Source: JBQTKD01 sp052389435 (GTDB taxonomy: Bacteria > Actinomycetota > Actinomycetes > Sporichthyales > Sporichthyaceae). From it: DNA of 64,000 nt. How positions within the stretch are numbered: position 1 is the first letter of the stretch; the number at the start of each line of letters is the position of its first letter. The DNA lies in the NCBI GenBank assembly GCA_052389435.1, contig JBQTIB010000076.1, forward strand, positions 22,106 through 86,105, read 5' to 3'. The position numbers and the translations under genes are program-made. The notes beneath the pieces are model-generated. The model was not told where the DNA came from. It searched no databases and was given only the letters and a program-made list of their open reading frames with translations. Below, piece by piece: positions 26,941 through 35,900 of this stretch.

Positions 26941-27746
26941 TCGGCGTCGAACTGTCGAAGATGGTCCGGCGACCCCGGACGTGGGTGACGCTGGCGCTGC
27001 TGTGTGCGCTGCCGACGATCGTCGCGATCTTCGTCGCGGCCCGCAACATCGGGCCGCGGCCAGGGGAGGGTCCGCCGTTCCTGTCCGCGGTCCTGAACAA
27101 CGGCGTGCTCTACCCCGCCGCCGCGCTCGCGCTGATCCTGCCGATCTTCCTGCCGATCTCCGTCGCGCTCATGGCGGGGGAGTCGATCGCCGGCGAGGCG
27201 AGCAACGGCACCCTGCGCTACCTGCTGATCAGGCCGGTGTCCCGCACCAGGCTGCTCGTCGCCAAGCTCGTCTCGGTGGTCGTGTTCACCATGGGCGCGG
27301 TGATCGGCGTCGCGCTGGTCTCGCTGCTCGTCGGCGTCAGCCTGCTCGGCGGTCAGCGCGGCTCGGTGGTCTCCGTCTCGGGTTTTGAACTGACGCCCAC
27401 TCAGATCGTCGGCCGCATGGTGATCGCCATTCTCTACATCGGCATCTCCATGCTCGGCGTCGCCGCCATCGCGCTGTTCCTGTCCACCTGCACCGACTCG
27501 ACGCCGGGTGCCGCGCTCGGTGCGCTCTCGGCCATGATCGGCAGTCAGGTCCTCGTCACCCTCGAGGCGTCCAGTCCCGTCTCGCCCTACCTGCCGACCC
27601 GGTACTGGCTGGCGTGGGTGGACCTGTTCCGCGACCCGATTCTGTGGCGCGACATCGAACGCGGCTTTGCGCTGCAGCTCGTCTACTGCGTGGTGTTCCT
27701 CGGGCTCGCCTGGGCGAACTTCGCGTCCAAGGACATCAAGAACTAG
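26937..27746 (+). CDS. ABC-2 type transporter permease
   Basis: A 269-residue membrane protein with about six segments, starting MIGVELSKMVRRPRTWVTL, the cytosolic coupling helix typical of ABC-2 permeases, and containing ESIAGEASNGTLRYLLIRPVSR, the family's conserved loop. GTG start overlaps the ATPase stop. Acts as a homodimer with the ATPase to export an unknown substrate. Its last 11 bases overlap the convergent lipase gene. Confidence 0.88.
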   Translation: MIGVELSKMVRRPRTWVTLALLCALPTIVAIFVAARNIGPRPGEGPPFLSAVLNNGVLYPAAALALILPIFLPISVALMAGESIAGEASNGTLRYLLIRPVSRTRLLVAKLVSVVVFTMGAVIGVALVSLLVGVSLLGGQRGSVVSVSGFELTPTQIVGRMVIAILYIGISMLGVAAIALFLSTCTDSTPGAALGALSAMIGSQVLVTLEASSPVSPYLPTRYWLAWVDLFRDPILWRDIERGFALQLVYCVVFLGLAWANFASKDIKN

Positions 27747-28599
27747 AGCACACCGAGGCGTCCGGAGCCTGCAGTGGACCGTCGCCGAGCGCCTGCAGGA
27801 CCATCCGCCGGATCACCGGGTCTCCCGGCAGGTCGCTGTGTCCGACGCTCACCTCGGGGCAGACCTGCTGCACCGGCAGCGCCACGGCGCCCTTCAACTG
27901 CGCGCTTTCCGGCGGCGTCACCACCGTGTCCAGCCGCGTCCACAGCGCCGTCCAGGCCGGGTGTGCCGCGCCGGCGCCGTCCACGTCGAGCGAGCGGAGC
28001 AGTTCGCTGCCCGGGGCGAGCTGCCGGCACGCGGTCGGACACAGTTCGGGCGCGGTGGCCAGCGCCGTCGCCGCGATCTGCGTGCCGTGGAACGGCGAGC
28101 CGAGGCTGACGATGCGCCGGGCGCGGGTCGCGCCGTCGTGCCGCTTGGACCAGGTCAGGGCCACCACACCGCCCGCGGAGTACCCGACGACGTCCACCGA
28201 CGGCGCCCCCGCCCGCTCGGCGGCGGTCACGGCGGATTCGAGCCCGGCCACCTGCTCGTTCAGGTCGCCGGTGTTGTCCCCGACCGGGTCGACGATCACG
28301 GCGGTGCGGCCGAGCGATCGCAGCTGCGCGGCGAGCCGGGTCAGCGAGGCGCTCGTGCCGCCGTAGCCGTGGACCAACAGCACGGGGCCGGGCTGCGGCA
28401 CCGTCCCGCGCGGCGAGGCCGTGGGCGGCAGGGTCACCGCCGGCGGTGCGATCGCCGCCGGCGCCGGCGAATCGTCCTCGCCGCCGACGACGGAACAGCC
28501 CGCGGCGACCACGGCGACCGTCGCGACGCCGGCGCAGAGCGCGGCGAAGAACCGCCTCCGAGCGGGCGGAACGTGGGCGACGGAACCGGGCAGACGCAC
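27736..28599 (-). CDS. Secreted lipase/esterase (alpha/beta hydrolase), probable lipoprotein
   Basis: A 287-residue protein with a basic start, hydrophobic core and lipobox-like AAGC near residue 35, so probably membrane-anchored outside. The alpha/beta-hydrolase marks are VLLVHGYGGT (oxyanion region), the nucleophile elbow GYSAGG and the acid/histidine region with VGHSDLPGD near the end. It resembles secreted triacylglycerol lipases of actinomycetes. GTG start at 28599 has GAAGG directly upstream, closer than ideal. The native substrate is unknown. Confidence 0.82.
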   Translation of the reverse strand: MRLPGSVAHVPPARRRFFAALCAGVATVAVVAAGCSVVGGEDDSPAPAAIAPPAVTLPPTASPRGTVPQPGPVLLVHGYGGTSASLTRLAAQLRSLGRTAVIVDPVGDNTGDLNEQVAGLESAVTAAERAGAPSVDVVGYSAGGVVALTWSKRHDGATRARRIVSLGSPFHGTQIAATALATAPELCPTACRQLAPGSELLRSLDVDGAGAAHPAWTALWTRLDTVVTPPESAQLKGAVALPVQQVCPEVSVGHSDLPGDPVIRRMVLQALGDGPLQAPDASVCSSS

Positions 28600-28714
28600 C
28601 CTTCATGCATACCCGATGCGCGCTGTCCGCGTTGGCGAGGCGGCAACCTCGTCGGCGGCGTCTGCTAGACAACGCGACGAGACCGAAGCCGGCGAACGCA
28701 GCGAAGGACGGGGA

Positions 28715-30766
28715 GTGACCGAAGAACCGGGAGCGCCGGTCGAGCAGCTTGCGCTGCTGCGCGAACAGGTGCGCCGCGCACGGCCGACCAAGGCCCAGAT
28801 CGCCGAGACGGTCGCCGCCGCGGCGGAACTGCCGGTGGCGCGGGTCGCCGTCGACGTTTCGCTGCCGCACCTCGATCGCCCCTTCGACTACCTCGTGCCG
28901 GCCACGATGGACGCCGAGGCCGTCCCGGGCGTTCGCGTTCGAGTCCGGTTCGCCGGGCAGCTCGTCGACGGCTACCTGCTCGAACGCGTCGCGGAGTCCG
29001 CCCACGCCGGAACGCTGGCCAAGCTCCAGAAGGTCGTCTCGCCGGAGCCGGTGCTCACCCCCGAGGTCGCCAATCTCGCCCGGGAGGTGGCCAACCGCTG
29101 GTCCGGCACCCTCGCCGACGTCCTGCGGCTCGCGATCCCGCCCCGCCACGCCCGCGTCGAGGCCGAGGCCCAGCCGGAGTCCGTCGCTGCGCCCGCACCG
29201 GACCAGGCCTGGGCGAAGGTCTGGGAACACCACGAACCCGGCCCCGGGTACGTCACGACGCTGCTCGAGGGCGGCAACCCCCGTGCGGTGTGGTCTGCGC
29301 TGCCCGGCGCGGACTGGGCCGACCCGATCGCCGCCGCCGTCGCCGCATGTCGGGCCTCCGGGCGCGGCGCCCTGATCGTCGTTCCCGACGCCCGGGACCT
29401 CGCGCGCATGACCACGGCCCTGGATCGTCTGCTGGGCACGGGAAGCTACGCGGCGATCACCGCGGACCTCGGGCCCGCCGAGCGCTACCGCCGCTGGCTC
29501 GCGGTGCGTCGCGGGCAGGCCCAGATCGTCGTCGGAACCCGCGCCGCGGCGTTCGCGCCGGTGCAGAACCTCGGGTTGGTGGTCTGCTGGGACGACGGCG
29601 ACGACAGCCTCGCCGAACCGCGCGCCCCGTACCCCCACGTGCGCGAGGTGCTCTGCATGCGCGCCCACTTCGTCGGGGCCGGCGCCCTGATCGGCGGGTA
29701 CGTCGTGACGGCCGAAGGCGCCGCGCTGATCTCCACCCGGTGGGCTCGCATGCTCAAGCCCAGCCGCGCCGCCGTCCGCGAACGCGCCCCCGTGGTTCAG
29801 ATCGCCGGCTCCGACACCGACGTGGCCCGCGACCCCGCCGCCACGGCGGCACGTCTGCCGAGCTTCGCGTGGCAGCCGGCCCGCGCCGCGCTCGAACACG
29901 GCCCCGTGTTGGTCCAGGTGCCGCGCCGCGGGTATCTGCCGGTCCTGGCCTGCGTGCAGTGCCGTACGCCCGCCCGGTGCAGCCTGTGTCACGGCCCGCT
30001 GGGTCTGGACAGCGCCCACGGAAAGGCCAGTTGCCGCTGGTGCGATCGCCCCGCCGTGCAGTGGGGCTGCCCGGAGTGCGCGGCCGAAACCTTCCGGGCC
30101 GTCGTCGTCGGCGCCGAACGCACCCTGGAGGAACTCGGCCGCGCGTTCCCCGGCACCGTGATCCGCGCGGCCGAACCCGGCGGCCCCGTCCAGATCCCGG
30201 GCGGTTCCGCCCTGGTCGTGGCGACTCCCGGCGTCGAACCCGTCGCCGCCGGCGGCTACGCCGCGGCGCTGCTGCTCGACGGCGGCGCGCTGCTGAACCG
30301 GGCCGACCTGCGCGCGGGGGAGGAGACGCTGCGGCGCTGGTTGCACGCCGCCGCCCTCGTCCGCCCCGGCGCGCCCGTCGTGCTGATGGCGCAGTCCCAG
30401 GCCCGCCCCGCCCAGGCCCTGGTGCGGTGGGACCCGTTCGGCTTCGCCACCGAGGAGATGAACGAGCGCGCGAGCGCGAGTCTGCCGCCCGCGGTGCGTC
30501 TGGCCGCCCTGACCGGCCCGGCCGACGCCGTCCACGAACTCCTGGCGCTGGCCGAACTCCCCCCGCAGACCGCGGTGCTCGGGCCGGTGACCGTGCCCGG
30601 CGACGCCGCATCGCCAGCCACCGGGTCGGTCCGGGCCCTGCTGCGCGTGCCGCGCCCGCAGGGCGTCGGTCTCGCCGCGGCCCTGTCCGCGGCCGCCGGA
30701 GTCCGTAGCGCGAAGCGGATGACCGGCTCCGTGCGGATCCAGATCGACCCGATCGAGATCGGCTAG
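28715..30766 (+). CDS. priA: Primosomal protein N' (PriA), actinobacterial type lacking helicase motifs
   Basis: A 683-residue replication-restart protein. The N-terminal 3'BD domain reads VAVDVSLPHLDRPFDYLVP. Four zinc-binding pairs, CVQC, CSLC, CRWC and CPEC, lie at ~410-465. The place of Walker A holds GRGALIVVPDARDL and the DEEH place holds WDDGDD, so ATP hydrolysis is unlikely; this loss is known for actinobacterial PriA and is not decay. GTG 28715 is preceded by GAAGGACGGGGA. Part of the conserved metK-priA-def-fmt-rsmB order. Confidence 0.93.
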   Translation: MTEEPGAPVEQLALLREQVRRARPTKAQIAETVAAAAELPVARVAVDVSLPHLDRPFDYLVPATMDAEAVPGVRVRVRFAGQLVDGYLLERVAESAHAGTLAKLQKVVSPEPVLTPEVANLAREVANRWSGTLADVLRLAIPPRHARVEAEAQPESVAAPAPDQAWAKVWEHHEPGPGYVTTLLEGGNPRAVWSALPGADWADPIAAAVAACRASGRGALIVVPDARDLARMTTALDRLLGTGSYAAITADLGPAERYRRWLAVRRGQAQIVVGTRAAAFAPVQNLGLVVCWDDGDDSLAEPRAPYPHVREVLCMRAHFVGAGALIGGYVVTAEGAALISTRWARMLKPSRAAVRERAPVVQIAGSDTDVARDPAATAARLPSFAWQPARAALEHGPVLVQVPRRGYLPVLACVQCRTPARCSLCHGPLGLDSAHGKASCRWCDRPAVQWGCPECAAETFRAVVVGAERTLEELGRAFPGTVIRAAEPGGPVQIPGGSALVVATPGVEPVAAGGYAAALLLDGGALLNRADLRAGEETLRRWLHAAALVRPGAPVVLMAQSQARPAQALVRWDPFGFATEEMNERASASLPPAVRLAALTGPADAVHELLALAELPPQTAVLGPVTVPGDAASPATGSVRALLRVPRPQGVGLAAALSAAAGVRSAKRMTGSVRIQIDPIEIG

Positions 30767-30842
30767 GGCGCCGCGGCGCCCGACCTAGACTGGGCGCCGC
30801 CTCGTCGGCCCCGTCTGGACAACCTCGCAAGGAGTTCCGCCC

Positions 30843-31388
30843 GTGCCAGTGCAGCCCATCCGACTCTTCGGGGACCCGGTGCTGCGCACCCCCGCCGCGA
30901 CGGTGACGGAGTTCGACCGGGAACTGCGCACGCTGGTGGAAGACCTCACCGACACGATGCGCGAGGCTCCCGGCGCCGGACTGGCCGCGCCGCAGATCGG
31001 CGTCGGGCTGCGCGTGTTCACCTGGTGGGTCGACGGCGAACTCGGGCACCTGGTCAACCCGACGCTCGAGTTGTCCACCGACACCCAGGACGGCGGCGAG
31101 GGCTGCCTGTCCCTGCCCGGCCTGAGCTTCCCGACGACTCGCGCGCTGCGCGTGGTCGCCACGGGCCAGAACATGTTCGGCGAACCGGTCGAGATCGTCG
31201 GGTCCCACCTGCTCGCCCGCTGCGTGCAGCACGAAACCGACCACCTCGACGGCATCCTGTTCATCGATCGCCTCGATCGGGACACCCGCAGGCAGGCGCT
31301 GCGGGCCATCCGCGAGGCGAGCTGGAACGGCGAGACCGCGCCGCAGATCCGCCTGTCCCCGCACGCCACCGCAGGGTCTGCCACCTGA
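30843..31388 (+). CDS. def: Peptide deformylase
   Basis: Removes the N-formyl group from new proteins. All three metal-site motifs are intact: GAGLAAPQIG, EGCLSLPG and HETDHLDG. 181 residues, GTG start. Stop and fmt start overlap in TGATG, coupling it to formyltransferase. Confidence 0.96.
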   Translation: MPVQPIRLFGDPVLRTPAATVTEFDRELRTLVEDLTDTMREAPGAGLAAPQIGVGLRVFTWWVDGELGHLVNPTLELSTDTQDGGEGCLSLPGLSFPTTRALRVVATGQNMFGEPVEIVGSHLLARCVQHETDHLDGILFIDRLDRDTRRQALRAIREASWNGETAPQIRLSPHATAGSAT

Positions 31389-32323
31389 TGAGGCTCGTCT
31401 TCGCCGGTACCCCCGAGGTCGCCCTGCCGACGCTGCACGCCCTGCTCGGCTCGGACCACGAAGTCCTGGCCGTGCTCACCCGCCCCGACGCCCCGGCCGG
31501 TCGCGGGCGCAATCTGACGCCCAGTCCGGTCGCCGCCGCGGCGGCGGAGGCCGGCATCGAGATTCTCCGCCCGGCCGGACCGAAGGACCCCGAACTCCTC
31601 GCCAGGCTGACCGAGATCGCCCCGGACTGCTGCCCCGTCGTCGCCTACGGGGGGCTGCTGCCGCAGACCCTGCTCGACATCCCCGAACACGGGTGGATCA
31701 ACCTGCACTTCTCGCTGCTTCCGGCCTGGCGCGGGGCCGCCCCGGTGCAGCATTCGGTCATCGCCGGGGACGAGGTGACCGGCGCGAGCACCTTCCGCAT
31801 CGTCAAGGCCCTCGACGCCGGACCGGTCTTCGGCGTGCTCACCGAGACCATTCGCCCCGACGACACCTCGGGGGCCCTGCTGGACCGCCTGGCGCAGGCG
31901 GGCGCGGGGCTCATGCTCGCGACCCTCGACGGCATCGAGGCCGACGGCGTGCACGCCGTCGACCAGCCCGCCGACGGGATCTCGCTCGCGCCCAAGCTCA
32001 CCGTCGAGGACGCCCGCATCGACTGGACTGCGCCGGCCATGCGCGTCGACCGACTGATCCGCGGCTGTACCCCCGCACCCGGGGCGTGGACGACCTGGCG
32101 CGGCGAGCGACTGCGGCTCGGCCCCGTGCTCGCCCAACCGGAGGAGCGATCGCTGAAACCGGGGGAGCTGTCCGTGGGCCGCAAGGCGATTCTGGTCGGC
32201 ACCGCGACGCACGCCGTCGCGCTCGGGTCCGTCACCGCTCCCGGCAAGCGGGAGATGCCAGCCGGGGACTGGGGCCGCGGCGCGCGCCTGGAGTCCGGCG
32301 AGATGCTCGGAGAGTCGTCGTGA
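31388..32323 (+). CDS. fmt: Methionyl-tRNA formyltransferase
   Basis: Formylates initiator Met-tRNA. A 311-residue protein starting MRLVFAGTPEVALPTL, with the folate-binding and catalytic INLHFSLLPAWRGAAPVQ and a downstream DAGP aspartate. The C-terminal ~100 residues form the tRNA-binding domain. ATG overlaps the def stop; its stop overlaps the rsmB start (GTGA). Confidence 0.96.
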   Translation: MRLVFAGTPEVALPTLHALLGSDHEVLAVLTRPDAPAGRGRNLTPSPVAAAAAEAGIEILRPAGPKDPELLARLTEIAPDCCPVVAYGGLLPQTLLDIPEHGWINLHFSLLPAWRGAAPVQHSVIAGDEVTGASTFRIVKALDAGPVFGVLTETIRPDDTSGALLDRLAQAGAGLMLATLDGIEADGVHAVDQPADGISLAPKLTVEDARIDWTAPAMRVDRLIRGCTPAPGAWTTWRGERLRLGPVLAQPEERSLKPGELSVGRKAILVGTATHAVALGSVTAPGKREMPAGDWGRGARLESGEMLGESS

Positions 32324-33831
32324 GTCCCCGGGACGACCAGGGCAGAGGGCGGGCCGGGGGACAGGCCGGCGGGCAGGCCGGCGGACAGGCCGGGGGACGG
32401 GGGAGAGGGCGCGGGGGAATGCCTCCCCGGGCGGGCTCCCGTCGTCCCGACGGTGCGTCCGGACCACGTCGCGACGCGGGCCCCACCCAGGACCTCGCCC
32501 GCCGTGCCGCGTTCGACCTGCTGCGTGCCGTGGCCACCCGGGATGCCTACGCCAACCTCGTGCTCCCCGGGATGCTCCGGGAACGCGGCATCGCCGGGCG
32601 CGACGCCGCGTTCGCCACCGAACTCGCCTACGGCACGCTGCGCGGCCTCGGCACCTACGACGACATCCTCGCCGCCTGCAGCCACCGCAGCCTGGAATCG
32701 CTCGACCCGGGCGCGCGCGACGTGCTGCGGCTGGGCGCGCACCAACTCCTCGCGATGCGCACGCCGGTGCACGCCGCCGTTTCCGAGACCGTCGCGCTGT
32801 GCCGCAACGCCGTCGGCCACTCGGCCGCCGGCTTCGCCAACGCGGTACTGCGCCGGGTCGCGGAAACGTCCCTGGAGGCGTGGACCGAACGCCTCGCTCC
32901 GGACCGGGAAGTCGATCCGGCCGGCTATCTGACGTTCCGTCACGCCCATCCGCGGTGGATCGTCGCGGCGATCGCCGAGACCCTCGGCGGGGACTGGGAC
33001 GAGGTCGACGCCGCCCTCGCCGCGAACAACGTGCCCGCCGCCGTCACGCTGGTGGCGCGCCCCGGGCGCAGCACGCTGGAGGAGTTGGTGGCGGCCGGTG
33101 CCACGGCCACCGGACTGTCCCCGTACGCCGCGACGTGGTCGGGGGACCCCGCCGCCCTCGCGCAGATTCGCTCCGGCGACGCCGGGGTCCAGGACGAGGG
33201 CAGCCAACTCGTCGCCCTGGCGCTCGCGGCTACGCCGATCGACGGACCCGACGCGCTGTGGCTCGACGCCTGCGCCGGTCCGGGCGGCAAGGCAGCCCTG
33301 CTCGCCGGGCTCGCCGCGCAGCGCGGAGCGAAACTGCTCGCCGCAGAGATCGCACCGCATCGCGCGAACCTCGTGGCCGGTTCCCTGCCGCCGGGCGCCG
33401 TGGCCGTCGTCGCCGACGGGACCAGGCCCGCCTGGCGGGCCGGGGCCTTCGACCGGATCCTGGTCGATGCACCCTGCACCGGCCTCGGTGCGCTGCGCCG
33501 ACGCCCGGAGGCGCGCTGGCGCCGCGAACCGGGCGACGTCGGCCGCCTGTTCGACCTGCAGACCAGGCTGTTGACCAACGCCCTCGAATCCGTGCGAGTC
33601 GGCGGCGTCGTCGGCTACGTGACCTGTTCCCCGCACCTCGGGGAGACCCGCGGCCCGGTCCTGGCGGCCACCAAGGACGCCGGACGGCGCGGAATCTCGG
33701 TCGAGCAGGTCGACGCGCGCGCGGCGCTGCCCGGGGTTGCCCACCTCGGCGCCGGCCCGGAGATTCAGCTCTGGCCGCACCGGCACGGCACGGACGGGAT
33801 GTTCCTGGCTCTGCTGCGCAGAGCGCACTAG
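32320..33831 (+). CDS. rsmB: 16S rRNA m5C967 methyltransferase RsmB/Sun
   Basis: A 503-residue SAM-dependent RNA methyltransferase. A Gly/Gln/Arg-rich disordered N-terminus (residues ~8-50) contains three 12-bp repeats encoding GGQA. Then comes the NusB-like helical domain (~55-190) and the catalytic domain with SAM motif DACAGPGGKAALL, DAPCTGLGALRRRPEARWR and catalytic-cysteine loop VTCSPH. The disordered N-terminus is longer than in most homologues. Confidence 0.95.
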   Translation: MSPRDDQGRGRAGGQAGGQAGGQAGGRGRGRGGMPPRAGSRRPDGASGPRRDAGPTQDLARRAAFDLLRAVATRDAYANLVLPGMLRERGIAGRDAAFATELAYGTLRGLGTYDDILAACSHRSLESLDPGARDVLRLGAHQLLAMRTPVHAAVSETVALCRNAVGHSAAGFANAVLRRVAETSLEAWTERLAPDREVDPAGYLTFRHAHPRWIVAAIAETLGGDWDEVDAALAANNVPAAVTLVARPGRSTLEELVAAGATATGLSPYAATWSGDPAALAQIRSGDAGVQDEGSQLVALALAATPIDGPDALWLDACAGPGGKAALLAGLAAQRGAKLLAAEIAPHRANLVAGSLPPGAVAVVADGTRPAWRAGAFDRILVDAPCTGLGALRRRPEARWRREPGDVGRLFDLQTRLLTNALESVRVGGVVGYVTCSPHLGETRGPVLAATKDAGRRGISVEQVDARAALPGVAHLGAGPEIQLWPHRHGTDGMFLALLRRAH

Positions 33832-33929
33832 GCGGGCAGGTGTCAGGGGCGCGTCAATCCGCCGCTTCCGGGCGCTAGGGCGGCGTCAAGACCGCGTTCG
33901 CGCGGGGCAATCGGCGCTTCTCTGGTGCC

Positions 33930-35900
33930 GTGAAGACCGTCGGCTACTCCAAGCGCCTGCTCGTCGGCCGGCCCATGCGCTCCGACCGACTCGGCGAAAC
34001 GCTGCTGCCCAAACGCCTGGCCCTGCCGATCTTCGCCTCCGACCCGCTCTCCTCGGTCGCCTACGCCCCGCAGGAGATCTTCCTGGTGCTCTCGGTCGCC
34101 GGCGTCGCCTACTTCCACACCAGCATCTGGTTCGCCCTCGCCGTCACCGTCCTGATGGCCACCGTCGTCGCTTCCTACCGTCAGAACGTCCACGCCTACC
34201 CCGGCGGGGGCGGGGACTACGAGGTCGCCAAGGTCAACCTCGGCCGCACCGGCGGGCTGACCGTCGCCTCGGCCCTGCTCGTGGACTACGTGCTGACCGT
34301 CGCCGTCTCGGTGTCGGCCGGGCTGGACAACCTCGGCTCCGCGGTTCCGTTCGTGGCCCACCACAAGGTGTTCGTCGCGATGGCGGTCATCGCCCTGCTG
34401 ACACTGGTGAACCTGCGCGGGGTCCGCGAGGCCGGGCTCGCGTTTGCCCTGCCCACCTACGCGTTCGTGGCCGGGGTCATGACCCTCGTCGTGGTCGGCC
34501 TGTTCCGTGCGCTCGTGCTGGGAGAGGACCTCAAGGCGCCCACCGCGGACTACGAAGTCGTCGTCGAACACGCCGAACTCGCCGGGTTGGCCCTGGTCTT
34601 CCTCGTCCTGCGCGCGTTCGCGTCCGGGTGCGCGGCGCTGACCGGCGTCGAGGCGATCGCCAACGGCGTGCCGGCCTTCCGGGAGCCCAAGAGCCGCAAC
34701 GCCGCCACGACGCTGTTGGCGATGGGCGCGATCGCCGTGACGATGTTCGGCGGGCTGGTGGCCCTGGGCATGCTCACCGACATGCGGGTCGCAGAAAACC
34801 CCGCGAAGGACATCCTGATCGACGGGGTCCCGGCCGGCCCGGACTACCGACAGGCCCCGATCATCGCCCAGATCGCCTCTGCCGTGTTCGGCGAAGGGTC
34901 GGCGCCGTTCTACTTCCTCGCCGCGGTCACCGCGATGATCCTGTTCTTCGCCGCGAACACCGCCTACAACGGCTTTCCCGTGCTCGGCTCGATCCTCGCC
35001 CGCGACGGCTTTCTGCCCAAGCAGCTGCACTCCCGTGGCGACCGGCTCGCCTACAGCAACGGCATCGTGCTGCTCGCGGTCGCCGCCGCGCTGTTGGTGT
35101 GGGCCTTCGACGCCGACGTCACCCGCCTCATCCAGCTCTACATCATCGGGGTGTTCGTCTCCTTCACCCTGGGTCAGCTCGGCATGGTGCGGCACTGGAA
35201 CCGCATCCTGCGCGAACCGAACGCCGACCGTGCCGCCATCGTGCGCAAGCGCGCCGTCAACGCCCTCGGCGGCGGCATGACCGGACTGGTGCTCGTGGTC
35301 GTGCTGATCACCAAGTTCACCCACGGCGCCTACCTGGTGCTGATCGCGATGCCGATCCTGTTCGCGCTCATGCGCGCGATCGGCAACCACTACGCCCGCG
35401 TCGAGCATTCGCTGGTGCTGCCGGCCGCCGGGGTGAGCCTGCCGAGCCGGATGCATGGAGTGGTGCTCGTCTCTCGGCTGCACACCCCGGCGATTCGGGC
35501 GTTGGCCTTCGCCCGGGCGACGCGACCGGACACGCTGCTGGCGTTGCACGTGCAGACCTCGGTGCCCGCCGGTGCGGCGCTGCTGGCGGAGTGGTCGGCG
35601 CGCGACGTCCCGGTTCCGCTGACGCTGCTGGACTCCCCGTACCGAGAGGTGGTCGGGCCGATCGTCCAGTACGTCAAGGGTGTGCGTCGGTCCAGCCCCC
35701 GCGACGTCGTCTGCGTCTTCCTGCCCGAGTACGTCGTCGACCACTGGTGGGAGGCGCTGCTGCACAACCAGATCGGCTGGCGACTCAAGGCCCGCCTGCA
35801 GTTCCTGCCGGGTGTGATGGTCACCAGCGTTCCCTGGCAGCTCGGTTCGGCAGAGCAGGACGAGCCGCTCGCGCGGCTCGACGGGGCGCGAGCACGATGA
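33930..35900 (+). CDS. kimA: KimA-like APC-superfamily potassium permease, copy 1
   Basis: A 656-residue transporter with ~12 membrane segments and a C-terminal cytosolic domain from ~residue 470. It matches Bacillus KimA (YdaO) closely over FASDPLSSVAYAPQEI, SYRQNVHAYPGGGGDYEVAK, LLVDYVLTVAVSVSAG and SGCAALTGVEAI. The aspartate of ASDPLSS is residue 38, equivalent to Asp36 of KimA, and VDY is kept, so the K+ site looks intact. KimA is a high-affinity H+-coupled K+ importer inhibited by c-di-AMP through its tail (established). Neighbouring trkH/trkA and kdpDE-like genes support a potassium role. ATGA overlap with trkH. A direct repeat GCGTCAA occurs twice in the upstream 98-base gap. Confidence 0.85.
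   Translation: MKTVGYSKRLLVGRPMRSDRLGETLLPKRLALPIFASDPLSSVAYAPQEIFLVLSVAGVAYFHTSIWFALAVTVLMATVVASYRQNVHAYPGGGGDYEVAKVNLGRTGGLTVASALLVDYVLTVAVSVSAGLDNLGSAVPFVAHHKVFVAMAVIALLTLVNLRGVREAGLAFALPTYAFVAGVMTLVVVGLFRALVLGEDLKAPTADYEVVVEHAELAGLALVFLVLRAFASGCAALTGVEAIANGVPAFREPKSRNAATTLLAMGAIAVTMFGGLVALGMLTDMRVAENPAKDILIDGVPAGPDYRQAPIIAQIASAVFGEGSAPFYFLAAVTAMILFFAANTAYNGFPVLGSILARDGFLPKQLHSRGDRLAYSNGIVLLAVAAALLVWAFDADVTRLIQLYIIGVFVSFTLGQLGMVRHWNRILREPNADRAAIVRKRAVNALGGGMTGLVLVVVLITKFTHGAYLVLIAMPILFALMRAIGNHYARVEHSLVLPAAGVSLPSRMHGVVLVSRLHTPAIRALAFARATRPDTLLALHVQTSVPAGAALLAEWSARDVPVPLTLLDSPYREVVGPIVQYVKGVRRSSPRDVVCVFLPEYVVDHWWEALLHNQIGWRLKARLQFLPGVMVTSVPWQLGSAEQDEPLARLDGARAR

Noticed and set aside
27743..30535. 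930-residue leftward frame across priA
   Set aside because: Low-complexity shadow of priA and of the lipase gene in another frame.
28715..30766. Calling priA a pseudogene because Walker A and DEEH are missing
   Set aside because: Loss of helicase motifs is a known trait of actinobacterial PriA; zinc pairs and length are intact.
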